Both the position numbers and the translations under genes were made by a program. The notes beneath the pieces were generated by a model that was not told the DNA's origin, did no database searches, and saw only the letters and a list, made by a program, of their open reading frames with translations. This document shows positions 26,560 to 35,557 of a stretch of DNA of 64,000 nucleotides, piece by piece. This DNA is from Ochrobactrum sp. Marseille-Q0166 (GTDB taxonomy: Bacteria > Pseudomonadota > Alphaproteobacteria > Rhizobiales > Rhizobiaceae): contig NZ_JACJUO010000002.1 of NCBI RefSeq assembly GCF_014397025.1, positions 434,001 to 498,000 of the forward strand, written 5' to 3'. Each line of letters opens with the position of its first letter. Within the stretch, counting starts at the first letter, position 1.

Positions 26560-27367
26560 CAGAAGTCCCGCTCCCTGCGGCGGTTCCCGTCAGGAAATCG
26601 AACATTTCAGAAAGCTGCCCTTCAAGCATAGCATGACCCGGATGAACGGTCAGTCCGCGTGCACGCGCGTGCTGTAAAAGCGCAGTATATTCAGGCTGCA
26701 TGATCACCTCGGCCACTACCGCGCCCGGATCGACATCCTCGACCGCAAGTGGCAAAGGATCATCGGGTTTCAGACCCAGTGAGGTGGCATTGATGACCAG
26801 ATCATGCCCGGACACATCGCCGCCAACGAAAACTTCAATCTCCGGATGATGGGTTTTAAGCCGTGCGGCCAAGGTGGCGAGCTTGGCGACCGACCGGTTG
26901 ACCAGCGTCAGACGGCGCGCGCGCCTGGCCGCGACCGCCATGGCAATGGCACTGGCAGCTCCTCCTGCACCAACCAAATAGACAGCGCGGCCAGCAATTT
27001 GATGTCCGGCTTTTGCAAGCCCGGCAACAAACCCAGCGCCGTCCAGCAGATCTCCGGTCAGGGTGCCGTCAACCTCGCGCCGGATGGCATTCACCGCACC
27101 CGCAACCTGCGCCCGGGCCGTCAGACGGTCGCAAAGCGTTGCGATCTCGACCTTATGGGGCACGGTCACGACAAGACCGCCGAAGTTTTCAACCCCGCGC
27201 AGGCCCGCCACAAAACCTGCCAGCCCAATTGGCGCGACATCGCAGGCGACCATGACAGCATCCACGCATTTTTCGGCGAAAACCGCATTCATGGCCTGCG
27301 GTGTGCGCACATGCTGCGCCGGATGGGCGACAATGGCGAAAAGTCTGGTCTTGCCCGAAATCATCAT
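26549..27367 (-). CDS. shikimate/quinate dehydrogenase-like protein
   Basis: A 272-residue AroE-fold oxidoreductase. It keeps the catalytic lysine block GLVVTVPHKVEIA, NAIRREVDGTLTGDLLDGAGFVAGL (the aspartate of the usual NTDG motif), and the NADP-type glycine loop AVYLVGAGGAASAIA. The substrate-carboxylate motif, HSLSP in true AroE, is here HVRTP, so both serines are lost and shikimate is probably not the substrate. Its ATG overlaps the stop of the E2 gene, making it the last recognised gene of the catabolic operon. Likely a dehydrogenase for a cyclic or polyol intermediate; identity open. Confidence 0.75.
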   Translation of the reverse strand: MMISGKTRLFAIVAHPAQHVRTPQAMNAVFAEKCVDAVMVACDVAPIGLAGFVAGLRGVENFGGLVVTVPHKVEIATLCDRLTARAQVAGAVNAIRREVDGTLTGDLLDGAGFVAGLAKAGHQIAGRAVYLVGAGGAASAIAMAVAARRARRLTLVNRSVAKLATLAARLKTHHPEIEVFVGGDVSGHDLVINATSLGLKPDDPLPLAVEDVDPGAVVAEVIMQPEYTALLQHARARGLTVHPGHAMLEGQLSEMFDFLTGTAAGSGTSGAA

Positions 27368-28608
27368 AGCAACAGCGACATCGGATTTTCGATGCCCTCC
27401 TTGAAGGCGGCCAGCACCTGCGCGCCCAATGCCCCGTCGACCGAGCGGTGATCGACGGACAGCGTCACACTCATCACATCGGCCAAAACGATCAGGTCGC
27501 CGCGCCCAACGGGGCGGCGTTCGCTCGCCCCTACCGCCAGGATGCAGCTTTGCGGGGGGTTGATGATCGCCGAAAAGCTTTTCACCCCATACATGCCAAG
27601 ATTGGACACCGAGAAGCCACCCCCCTGATATTCCTCGGGCTTCAGCTTGCCATCGCGGGCGCGGGCCGCGAGGGCCTTCATCTCGGATGACAGTGCGCCA
27701 AGGCTCATTCGGTCGGCCCTGCGCAGAATCGGTGTCAGCAATCCGCCTTCGGTTGCGACGGCGACTGAAATATCGACCTCGGCCAATTGTAGAATCTCGT
27801 CTCCATTCCAGACAACATTGGCCGCAGGCACTTTGCGCAGGGCCAGAGCAGAAGCCTTAATGACGAAATCGTTGACCGAGATTTTTGCGGCCTTGTCGCG
27901 CCCGTCATTGATCTGCGCGCGCAGAGATAGCAGGGCATCCAGCTCGCAATCGACTGACAGATAGAAATGCGGCACGGTCTGCTTGGCCTCGACCAACCTG
28001 CGCGCAATCACCCGACGCATATTCGACAGTGGCTTGACCTCGTAGACACCGATGCCCACTGGAATCGGGGGAGAGCTCATGTTCGCGCCTGCCGCCGGCG
28101 AAGGGATGGCTTCGGGGGTGATAGTTGGTGCACGAGCTGCCGCAATCAGGCGTTCGATGTCGATCTTGACGATCCGCCCCTTCGGGCCACTGCCTGCCAC
28201 GCCATCAAGGCTAAGGCCCGCCGAAGCCGCCATCCGCCGCGCGATGGGCGAAGCCGAATGTTTGCGCTCGCCCGCCATAGTATCTTCGTGAGGGATCGCC
28301 TGTACAGTGGCAGCCGGAGTTGGTTCCGCGCCGGTTGCGGCCGCAACCTCCACCGCGGGCAGAGCTTCGCCTTCGGCCAGCAGAACTGCGATCACCTGTC
28401 CGACATCGGCGCGCTTGCCGTCTTCCACCCGCAACTGGCCGACGATGCCATCGGCCTCGGCCTCCAGCTCCATCGTGGCCTTGTCGGTTTCCACCTCGGC
28501 CAGCAGCTGCCCCCTAGTCACGCTGTCACCGGGTTTGACCAGCCATTTCGCAATAACCGCATCTTCCATGCCTGCAGACAGCGACGGCAGAATGATTTCG
28601 ATAGCCAT
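27364..28608 (-). CDS. dihydrolipoamide acyltransferase (E2) of a 2-oxoacid/acetoin dehydrogenase
   Basis: A 414-residue E2. The lipoyl domain has VETDKATMELEAEADG (the lysine carries lipoate). The peripheral subunit-binding domain reads SPIARRMAASAGLSLDGVAGSGPKGRIVKIDIE. The catalytic acyltransferase domain ends with SVDHRSVDGALGAQVL, the active H-R-x-x-D-G motif. It moves the acyl group from lipoyl to CoA. The E1 gene is directly upstream, 18 bases away, and GGAGGATTGGGAA precedes the ATG. No E3 (lipoamide dehydrogenase) gene is found in the cluster, so it must be supplied from elsewhere. Acetoin, pyruvate or a branched 2-oxoacid are possible substrates. Confidence 0.88.
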   Translation of the reverse strand: MAIEIILPSLSAGMEDAVIAKWLVKPGDSVTRGQLLAEVETDKATMELEAEADGIVGQLRVEDGKRADVGQVIAVLLAEGEALPAVEVAAATGAEPTPAATVQAIPHEDTMAGERKHSASPIARRMAASAGLSLDGVAGSGPKGRIVKIDIERLIAAARAPTITPEAIPSPAAGANMSSPPIPVGIGVYEVKPLSNMRRVIARRLVEAKQTVPHFYLSVDCELDALLSLRAQINDGRDKAAKISVNDFVIKASALALRKVPAANVVWNGDEILQLAEVDISVAVATEGGLLTPILRRADRMSLGALSSEMKALAARARDGKLKPEEYQGGGFSVSNLGMYGVKSFSAIINPPQSCILAVGASERRPVGRGDLIVLADVMSVTLSVDHRSVDGALGAQVLAAFKEGIENPMSLLL

Positions 28609-28626
28609 TTCCCAATCCTCCCGGGT

Positions 28627-30816
28627 TTAAGCAGGTAGCGGCAGGCCCTGACCCGCCATCATGTCACGAAGGCCTGCTTCAATTTCCTGCGGGCGGGCAC
28701 AGGCCGCCGTTTCTAGCGCTTTGGAAATCGAAGGCGAGGCCTCGCCCCCTGTCACACGTCGGATCGGCTGATCCAGATAGTCGAAGATCCGGCGTTGCAG
28801 TTCATCCGCCAGCATCGCGCCGTAAGAGGTCCCGAGCGCCCCCTGTTCGACGATCAGCACATTATTGGTCTTGCGCACCGAAGTCGTGATCGTATCCCAG
28901 TCAAGTCCCGCACGATCTAGCGAGCGCAGATCGATGATCTCGGCATCTACGCCCAGGACTTCGACGACCTGTCGGGTTTTCTCGACCATCGCCAGATAGG
29001 TCAGGATGGTGATCTTCGATCCCGGGCGGACGATGCGCGCCTTGCCGAAGGGTATGCAGTAATCGAGATCGTCGACCGGGGCCGCGCCCTTGGAATTGTA
29101 AAGATCGACATGTTCGATCACCAGAACCGGATCATTGCAGCGCAGAGCCGAGTTCATCAGTCCGACATAATCATAGGGAGTCGAGGGCGCGACGATACGC
29201 CAGCCCGGGGAGGTGGCGAAAATCCCCGCCGGATCCATCGAATGCTGCGATCCATACCCCGTACCCATCGCGACCTTGGTGCGCAGCACCAGCGGCATCG
29301 GGCCTTCGCCCCCGAACATGTGGCGGAACTTGCCGATCTGGTTGAAGACCTGATCCGCCGCAACCCACATGAAATCGGGATACATGAATTCGATCACCGG
29401 ACGGACGCGGCCATCGGCGGCCATGCCAGCGGCCACGCCGGTAAAGGCATTTTCGGCAATCGGCGTACCAAGGCAGCGATCAGGGTATTTTTGTGATAGC
29501 CCCCGTGTCGCGCCGTTGGTGCCGCCCTTCAGTCGGTGGACATCCTCGCCCATCACCACGATTTCGGGATCGGTGCTCATCCGGCGGTCCATTACATCAG
29601 CAACTGTATCGATGAACTTGGCGTTGCCTTCAAGCTTGCCGGTGAAATCGGCCTGTTCGATATAGGTCGCACCCGCCATTTCCGACAGATCACCGCGCAG
29701 CCCGTAATCGACAAAGCTTTCTTCGGGCCAAAGTGCGGGGATAATCCGCTTCTTGCCATCGACGGTTTCAATGAGCTCGTCGGTCACCTCGTTCATCAGG
29801 GTCTGGCAGCGCTGACGCAGGGCCTCGAGTGCGTCGGAGCCAATGATCTGGCGTTCCTGTAGCGTTTTGGACAGCGCGTCGATCGGATCACGGTCGCGCC
29901 ATTCCTGTTCCTCTTCCTTGCTGCGATAGCCGAAGGCCGATCCAGGCAGGGCGCCGTTCTGGTGAAAATAGCGGTAGACATCGGCCTCAATGATGGTCGG
30001 ACCCTCGCCCGCACGCATGATCCGGTTAGCCTCTTCCGCCGCCAGATAGACCGAAAGCGCATCCATCCCGTCAACCTTGAACGAGGGAATGCCGAACGCG
30101 AGCCCACGCGCCGAAAGCCGAGGCTCGGCCGTAACCTCCTCGACATGGGTCGAGACGGCATAGCGATTGTTTTCAATGAAGAAACAGATCGGCAGCTTCC
30201 ATGCGGCGGCAAGGTTCATGGTTTCCAGAACCGAGCCGATGTTGGTCGCGCCATCGCCGAAATAGGTATAGACGACATTCCCAGTGCCTGCCTTTCGATG
30301 TGCCCAGGCAGCCCCCGCCGCCATCGGCACTCCACCACCCACGATGGCATTGGTACCAAGGTTACCGCTTTCCGCCCAACGCAGGTGCATCGAGCCGCCT
30401 CGACCCTTGCAGAAGCCTTGCGCAAGACCAAGAATCTCAGCCAGCGTCTTTTTCGAAAGATCGCGGATCTGCTCATCAAAAGGCTGTTCGGGGTCGATGC
30501 CTGCCTGTGCCACATAGGACAACGCCTTGGCAAGGAACTGGTGGTGCGCGCGGTGCGAGCCATTAACCTGATCGGTCGGACGCATGGCCAGCGCAGACCC
30601 CACCGCACCGCCTTCTTGCCCCACAGCCGAGTGGGCGGGGCCATGGATCAGCCCCTGAGCTGCAAGTTCAAGAACCTTTTCCTCAAAAACACGGATCAGG
30701 CTCATTTGCGCCAACATGGTTAGCCCGGTTTTTGGGTCAAGCGCGGTACGGTCGGCCTCGGTCGCGCGAATCTCGCGCCAGGGGGCCAGGGGCGTTAGGT
30801 CGAAAAAGCTCGGCAT
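28627..30816 (-). CDS. thiamine-diphosphate E1 dehydrogenase, alpha and beta parts fused
   Basis: A 729-residue fusion. Residues 1-350 are E1-alpha-like: GSHRAHHQFLAKAL, GRGGSMHLRW, and the ThDP motif GDGATNIGSVLETMNLAAAWKLPICFFIENN. Residues about 390-729 are E1-beta-like: MGEDVHRLKGGTNGATRGL, GTPIAENAFTGVAAGMA, EFMYPDFMWVAADQVFNQIGKFRHMFGG. The build resembles fused E1 proteins of acetoin-type and branched-chain dehydrogenases. It decarboxylates or cleaves the substrate and passes the two-carbon or acyl unit to E2. Coupled to the E2 gene downstream and to an SDR gene upstream. Confidence 0.88.
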   Translation of the reverse strand: MPSFFDLTPLAPWREIRATEADRTALDPKTGLTMLAQMSLIRVFEEKVLELAAQGLIHGPAHSAVGQEGGAVGSALAMRPTDQVNGSHRAHHQFLAKALSYVAQAGIDPEQPFDEQIRDLSKKTLAEILGLAQGFCKGRGGSMHLRWAESGNLGTNAIVGGGVPMAAGAAWAHRKAGTGNVVYTYFGDGATNIGSVLETMNLAAAWKLPICFFIENNRYAVSTHVEEVTAEPRLSARGLAFGIPSFKVDGMDALSVYLAAEEANRIMRAGEGPTIIEADVYRYFHQNGALPGSAFGYRSKEEEQEWRDRDPIDALSKTLQERQIIGSDALEALRQRCQTLMNEVTDELIETVDGKKRIIPALWPEESFVDYGLRGDLSEMAGATYIEQADFTGKLEGNAKFIDTVADVMDRRMSTDPEIVVMGEDVHRLKGGTNGATRGLSQKYPDRCLGTPIAENAFTGVAAGMAADGRVRPVIEFMYPDFMWVAADQVFNQIGKFRHMFGGEGPMPLVLRTKVAMGTGYGSQHSMDPAGIFATSPGWRIVAPSTPYDYVGLMNSALRCNDPVLVIEHVDLYNSKGAAPVDDLDYCIPFGKARIVRPGSKITILTYLAMVEKTRQVVEVLGVDAEIIDLRSLDRAGLDWDTITTSVRKTNNVLIVEQGALGTSYGAMLADELQRRIFDYLDQPIRRVTGGEASPSISKALETAACARPQEIEAGLRDMMAGQGLPLPA

Positions 30817-30840
30817 GGAAATGCTCCGGGAGAAGGATGG

Positions 30841-31593
30841 TCAGGCGGCGAGGAAGCCGCCGTCGACGGGCAAGATGGTTCCGGTGATGAAGCTCGCCAT
30901 CTCGGACGCGAGGAAGATCACCGGATCAACGATTTCACGGGTTTCGCCGATGCGTTTCATCAGCGCGCGGTTCAGGAACCAGTCGGCACCACCCGGACGG
31001 TTCAGCTGGGCCACCGCCATTTCGGACATCATGATGCCCGGGGCCACCGCATTGACGCGGATCCCGTACGGGGCAAGATCGCGCGCCATCACCTGTGTCA
31101 GCGAGCGTACAGCCCCTTTTGATACGACATATCCCGTGGTGGACCCACCCGCGACAAACCCCGCGACCGAGCATAGATTCACCACGCAGCCCCGGCGCGC
31201 CTTCAGCGCAGGAACGAGCGCTTGAGACATGTTGAAGGTGCCAACAAGGTTCACATCGATGACACGGTCGAAGATTTCGATCACGGCCGGGTCATCGAAA
31301 GACGCACGGCCCGCGATGCCCGCGTTGTTGACCAGCACATCCAGGCCGCCCGCCGAAGCCAGCCCTTCGGCCAGCCCCGCCACGGCAGCGCGGTCGGTCA
31401 CATCCAGTGCCACGGCCCGGACCTTCAGCCCTTTGGCGTGAAAGGCACCGGCGGTTTCAGATAGAGCTTCGGCATTCATATCTGCCACGATGACCTCGGC
31501 CCCAGCTTCAGCCAAGCCGCAGGCGATGGCCGCGCCGAGACCACGTCCCGCCCCAGTCACCAATGCAATTTTGTTTTCGAGCAATGCTGCCAT
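30841..31593 (-). CDS. short-chain dehydrogenase/reductase (first)
   Basis: A 250-residue classical SDR. The cofactor loop is VTGAGRGLGAAIACGL, with an aspartate after beta-2 (EVIVADMN) favouring NAD. NNAGIAG, the catalytic VNLCSVAGFVAGGSTTGYVVSKGAV (S-Y-K), and PGIMMSEM follow. The ATG at 31593 has AGGAGA 6 bases before it; the open frame extends further up without support. Reduces or oxidises a hydroxyl group. Together with E1/E2 it could turn a diol into the ketol that E1 cleaves. Confidence 0.88.
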   Translation of the reverse strand: MAALLENKIALVTGAGRGLGAAIACGLAEAGAEVIVADMNAEALSETAGAFHAKGLKVRAVALDVTDRAAVAGLAEGLASAGGLDVLVNNAGIAGRASFDDPAVIEIFDRVIDVNLVGTFNMSQALVPALKARRGCVVNLCSVAGFVAGGSTTGYVVSKGAVRSLTQVMARDLAPYGIRVNAVAPGIMMSEMAVAQLNRPGGADWFLNRALMKRIGETREIVDPVIFLASEMASFITGTILPVDGGFLAA

Positions 31594-31637
31594 ATTCGTC
31601 TCCTGCCGGGGATTCCGCGGCGAAAGGATTGCGGTCG

Positions 31638-32375
31638 TCAGACCATGTAGATGCCGCCGTTCACCTGAATGGTTTCGCCGGTGATAAAGCTTGCGGCGCC
31701 AGAACACAGGAAGGCGATCACGGATGCGATTTCGCTGGGCTTGCCAAAGCGCCCAAGTGGGGTTTGCGTGATGGATTCATCGCCTCGCGCCGCTAACAGG
31801 GATTGAGTCATCGGCGTCTCTATAATGCCAGGCGCTACTGCATTGACCCGCACGTTAGGCGCAAGCTCGCGCGCCAGCGCCCGGGTCAGCGATACCAACG
31901 CCCCTTTGGTCGCGCCGTAATGGGCATTGGAAAAGGCCCCGCGATAGGCCGCAACCGAGGTCAGGTTCACGATGCTTGACCCCACGCCCAGATGCGGAGC
32001 GGCACGACGCAACAGGTAAAAAACGCTGTCAAGATTGATCGACATAGTGCGGCGCCACTGGTCGTCGGTCATCTGTAGGAAGGGCTCGGCCAGATAGATT
32101 CCGGCCGAGGGCACGACATAATCGATCTGCCCGAATTCGGCTATAGTACGGTCTACCAGCATCTGGGCCGAGGCCGGATCGTCCGCATCCATCGGCAGAC
32201 AGATATTGCGCCCCGGACCGGGCAGGGTCGCCGCAAAGTCCAACAGTGGGGCCAAATCGCGGTCGGCCAGTACCATAGCGGCCCCAGCCGCCGCAAAGAC
32301 CTTTGCAACTTCGCGGCCTATGCCACCGTTCGCGCCGCTCAGAAGAAGGATTTTGTTGCTGAAATCGAACATCAT
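31638..32375 (-). CDS. short-chain dehydrogenase/reductase (second)
   Basis: A 245-residue SDR. The cofactor loop SGANGGIGREVAKVF is followed by VLADRD (NAD preference). VPSAGIYL replaces the usual NNAG. The catalytic block is IVNLTSVAAYRGAFSNAHYGATKGAL, with S, Y and K present. It starts on the last bases of the VOC gene (ATGA overlap). Similar overall to the first SDR but clearly diverged, so the two probably act on different steps or stereoisomers. Confidence 0.87.
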   Translation of the reverse strand: MMFDFSNKILLLSGANGGIGREVAKVFAAAGAAMVLADRDLAPLLDFAATLPGPGRNICLPMDADDPASAQMLVDRTIAEFGQIDYVVPSAGIYLAEPFLQMTDDQWRRTMSINLDSVFYLLRRAAPHLGVGSSIVNLTSVAAYRGAFSNAHYGATKGALVSLTRALARELAPNVRVNAVAPGIIETPMTQSLLAARGDESITQTPLGRFGKPSEIASVIAFLCSGAASFITGETIQVNGGIYMV

Positions 32376-32848
32376 GGCCTGACCAGATCGGAACGATAGG
32401 CAGCGACATCGACGTAAGAGACGATTTCGAGGATGTGGCCTTCCGGATCACGCAGGAAGGACAGAAGGACGCCGTCGCGCACCTCGATCACCGGTTCCGC
32501 ACTCAGCAGACCGCCCCCTGCGGCGCGCACCTGTTCAACCACCGTCTCAATGTCATCAACGATGAAGGTGATATAGGTCGCGCTTTGATGCGACAAGATC
32601 AGGCCCTCCACATCGACGCGCGGAGCAGGCGCCTCATCGGGGGCGATGAGCTTGATCCGCTCGCCCATCGGTGTCTGCAGGCGCAGGGCGGTATAGCCGC
32701 AACTGCTCAAGGCGGCGGCCGAGGCCTTGGGACCGGGCACATAGACCTCGGACACGAAGGTCAGTCCAAGGGCCGCCTCATAGAAGGCCCGCATCCTCGG
32801 CAAATCGCTGACGGTCAGGCCCACTTCCAAAGGTGCAGTCATCTTCAT
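32372..32848 (-). CDS. VOC-superfamily (glyoxalase-like) protein
   Basis: A 158-residue vicinal-oxygen-chelate protein with two beta-alpha-beta halves. The first is VGLTVSDLPRMRAFYEAALGLTFVSEV; the second is ATYITFIVDDIETVVEQVRAAGG.. LLSFLRDPEGHILEIVSYV, with the usual D-P-E-G-H-I-L-E end. Family members include lyases, dioxygenases, epimerases and isomerases that bind a metal. It is embedded in the operon, overlapping the SDR gene, and 20 bases below livF. An isomerase or lyase role on a pathway intermediate is inferred. Confidence 0.82.
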   Translation of the reverse strand: MKMTAPLEVGLTVSDLPRMRAFYEAALGLTFVSEVYVPGPKASAAALSSCGYTALRLQTPMGERIKLIAPDEAPAPRVDVEGLILSHQSATYITFIVDDIETVVEQVRAAGGGLLSAEPVIEVRDGVLLSFLRDPEGHILEIVSYVDVAAYRSDLVRP

Positions 32849-32867
32849 CTTGTGTCTCCGGGCCCGG

Positions 32868-33584
32868 TCAAACTGCGAGCCATTCTTCCATCACCGCCGT
32901 ATTGGCGCTTAATTCTGCAGGGGTTCCCTCGAACACGATGCGGCCATGCCCCATCACCGCCACGCGGTCCGAGACCTTCAGCGCTATCACCAGCTTCTGT
33001 TCGACAAGAACCACCGACACACCCTTTCGGTTGATGTCGGTAATCATCTCGCCTACCTGCTGCACGATCATCGGGGCCAAACCTTCAGTCGGCTCGTCGA
33101 TCAGCATGACAAGCGGGTTGCCAAGCAGGCTGCGGCACATGGTCAGCATCTGCTGCTCGCCGCCCGACAAGCTACCTGCCCGAGTGTTGCGGCGTTCCTT
33201 CAGACGCGGGAAATAGTCGAACATCTGTTCGGCGGTCCATTGCGCCGCGCCCACGACCCCCTTGTGAACCCCCATCTGCAGGTTTTCATCGACAGTCAGG
33301 TTGGTGAAGGTTTCGCGTTCTTCAGGGACATAAGCGATGCCAGCCCGGCAGATCGCATAGGGGCGCTGCCCGGCAAGATTGCGACCATTCAGAAGAACCT
33401 CGCCCTCCGTAGGGGTGACAAGACCCATCACTGTTTTCATCGTGGTCGATCGCCCCGAGCCGTTGCGGCCCAAAAGGCTTACAACCTCGCCCTGGTTCAG
33501 GCTGAAATCGACACCGTGCAGGATATGGCTTTTGCCGTAATGCGCATGAACGCCGCGAAGGGCTAGCAATTCGCTGTTAGCCAT
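32868..33584 (-). CDS. livF: branched-chain-type ABC transporter ATPase, LivF
   Basis: A 238-residue ATPase: VDFSLNQGEVVSLLGRNGSGRSTTMKTVMGL (Walker A GRNGSGRST, with R in place of the usual invariant lysine), the LivF-type block YVPEERETFTNLTVDENL, signature SLSGGEQQMLTMCRSLLGNP, and Walker B VMLIDEPTEGLAPMI. The K-to-R change in the P-loop is unusual and could weaken ATP hydrolysis. One of two ATPases driving the LivHM permease. Confidence 0.88.
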   Translation of the reverse strand: MANSELLALRGVHAHYGKSHILHGVDFSLNQGEVVSLLGRNGSGRSTTMKTVMGLVTPTEGEVLLNGRNLAGQRPYAICRAGIAYVPEERETFTNLTVDENLQMGVHKGVVGAAQWTAEQMFDYFPRLKERRNTRAGSLSGGEQQMLTMCRSLLGNPLVMLIDEPTEGLAPMIVQQVGEMITDINRKGVSVVLVEQKLVIALKVSDRVAVMGHGRIVFEGTPAELSANTAVMEEWLAV

Positions 33585-33586
33585 CG

Positions 33587-34336
33587 TCAGACCTCCTCAC
33601 CCAAGTAGGCTTCCTTGACCCGGACACTGGTACGGATTTCCTGCGGCGTGCCAGTAGCGATGACTTCGCCGTAAACCAGAACGGTGATGCGGTCGGCCAG
33701 ATTGAAGATCACATCCATATCGTGTTCGACGATCATCAGGGTCCTACCCTCGGTGATCTCACGGATCAGGCCCGTGGTGTAATCAGTCTCTTCATGCGAC
33801 ATGCCCGCCATCGGCTCGTCCAGAAGGATCACCTTGGGGTCAGAGGCCAACGTCATCCCGATTTCAAGCGAGCGCTGATCCGAATAGGGCATGTCGCCCG
33901 CCAATACCCGGGCCTTGCCGGTCAGCCGAATCTTTTCCAAAAGCTCGTCCACCTCGGCATTCACACGTCGCAAATGCGCAACCCGGCGCCAGATGTTGAA
34001 CTGCAGTCCGTGGCGACGCATGACTGCTAGACGCAGGTTCTCGGTCACGCTGAGTCCCGGGAAGATATTCGTGATCTGGAATGACCGCGCCAGTCCGCGA
34101 CGGTTCACCTGCGCGGGGTCCAGCCCGCCGATCTCGGCCCCGTCCAGCCGGATGCTGCCCGAAGTTGGCTTGTAATTCCCCGAAATCAGATGGAACAGTG
34201 TCGATTTCCCGGCCCCGTTCGGCCCAATCAGCGCATGGCGTTCGTTTTCAAAGATTTCGAGGTTAACATCATGTGTGACCTGTACGGCGCCAAAGGATTT
34301 ACACAGGTTTTCCAGAGTAAGGATCGTGCTGCTCAT
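33587..34336 (-). CDS. livG: branched-chain-type ABC transporter ATPase, LivG
   Basis: A 249-residue ATPase: Walker A GPNGAGKSTLF, RSFQITNIFPGLSVTENL (LivG-type Q-loop), signature PYSDQRSLEIGMTLASDP (degenerate LSGGQ, common in LivG), Walker B VILLDEPMAGMSHEE. The start at 34336 overlaps the livM stop (ATGA); the longer frame upstream runs into livM and is rejected. Partner of LivF. Confidence 0.9.
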   Translation of the reverse strand: MSSTILTLENLCKSFGAVQVTHDVNLEIFENERHALIGPNGAGKSTLFHLISGNYKPTSGSIRLDGAEIGGLDPAQVNRRGLARSFQITNIFPGLSVTENLRLAVMRRHGLQFNIWRRVAHLRRVNAEVDELLEKIRLTGKARVLAGDMPYSDQRSLEIGMTLASDPKVILLDEPMAGMSHEETDYTTGLIREITEGRTLMIVEHDMDVIFNLADRITVLVYGEVIATGTPQEIRTSVRVKEAYLGEEV

Positions 34337-35553
34337 GCCTTTACCTCCTGCTGAAGACGTGCCTCGCGGCGATTGATGCCGGTCACAAGACAAAGGCCCG
34401 CCACGATCAGCACAAGGGGTAGCGCCCAAGTCGCAAAGGCGAAGGGGCTCCAAGCGTGACCTGCGAATTCAACCGCAGGCCAGTTGCCCGCTTGACGGGC
34501 AGCCCGATAATCAGTGCTGAAGAAACGCTGGGTTAGCTCGATTGCGGTGACGAAACCGGCTGCGGCCACAAGGAGACCGATTATCCGGCCCACCAGGTGC
34601 AGCGGGTTGATCGCACCGCCCCCGCCCTTCAGCCGGGCGAATATCTCGCCCACGATGCCGCGCGGCAGATACATCATGACCAGCATGAAGATCACGCCCT
34701 GATACAAAAGCCAGCTGCGAGTCAGATCCGAGGTGACATGGCCGAAGAAGGTCATAGCCGCCGCCCCGATTGCTGGGCCGAAGAAGACTTTAGCCCCTCC
34801 GATAAAGGTATTTAACAACACGGCGGTAGAAACATGTGTTTCCAGAACCACATAGTTCGCGGCCTCAATGTTCAGGGCCTGCAACGACCCAGCGACTCCG
34901 GAAAAGGCGGCTGACAATGCGAAGACAAGCGTCGCCAGAACATGTGTGTTATAGCCCAGAAACTTCAACCGCTGCTTGTTCTCGCGCAGGCCCAGGGCCA
35001 GCCGTCCGAAGGGGGTAAAGGTGAACGCCCAAAGGAGACCGATACACAGAACCGACCATCCCAGCACCAGATAATAGATCTCGGTGGTCGAGCCAAAATC
35101 GAAGCCCCAAGCGGGCATGCGGAACGAAGATACGCCTGCCTCGCCCCCGAATATCTCCTTAAGATGCGGTGCAAGGGCATGCAACAGTTCGGCCAGCGCA
35201 AGTGTGATCATCGCGAAATAGGTGCCGCTGCGCTTGGTCGAGAAATACCCCGCACCCAGCCCCGCCAGCAAGCCGATAGCGGCCCCGGCCAGTGGCAGAA
35301 GTGGCGTCGGCAGCAAGCCAGCACCATTGAAGGCATTCATCGCATGGACGGTGGCAAAGGCCCCCAGCCCGAAATAGGCCGCATGACCAAAGGACAGCAT
35401 CCCCGCCTGACCACAAAGCAGCGCAAAGGCCGTGGCAAACAAAGCGGCGATCAGCATCTGCACAGCGGCATTCAACATTGATTCCGACAGAAAGACCGGC
35501 AGCGCCATAAACAGCGCCAGCACAACCACGACGGCAAAAAGTTTCTGGATCAT
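34333..35553 (-). CDS. livM: branched-chain-type ABC transporter permease, LivM
   Basis: A 406-residue membrane protein with about ten hydrophobic segments and the LivM landmarks CGQAGMLSFGHAAYFGLGAF, FGRLALGLRENKQRLKFLGYN, and FSAAFSGVAGSLQALN. The C-terminal region, with an extra amphipathic section and two further hydrophobic segments, is longer than usual for the family. Four bases separate it from livH. Confidence 0.88.
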   Translation of the reverse strand: MIQKLFAVVVVLALFMALPVFLSESMLNAAVQMLIAALFATAFALLCGQAGMLSFGHAAYFGLGAFATVHAMNAFNGAGLLPTPLLPLAGAAIGLLAGLGAGYFSTKRSGTYFAMITLALAELLHALAPHLKEIFGGEAGVSSFRMPAWGFDFGSTTEIYYLVLGWSVLCIGLLWAFTFTPFGRLALGLRENKQRLKFLGYNTHVLATLVFALSAAFSGVAGSLQALNIEAANYVVLETHVSTAVLLNTFIGGAKVFFGPAIGAAAMTFFGHVTSDLTRSWLLYQGVIFMLVMMYLPRGIVGEIFARLKGGGGAINPLHLVGRIIGLLVAAAGFVTAIELTQRFFSTDYRAARQAGNWPAVEFAGHAWSPFAFATWALPLVLIVAGLCLVTGINRREARLQQEVKA

Positions 35554-35557
35554 CAGA

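Noticed and set aside
29962..30723. A 253-codon plus-strand frame opposite the E1 gene
   Set aside because: GC-rich shadow frame; E1 has all ThDP motifs on the minus strand.
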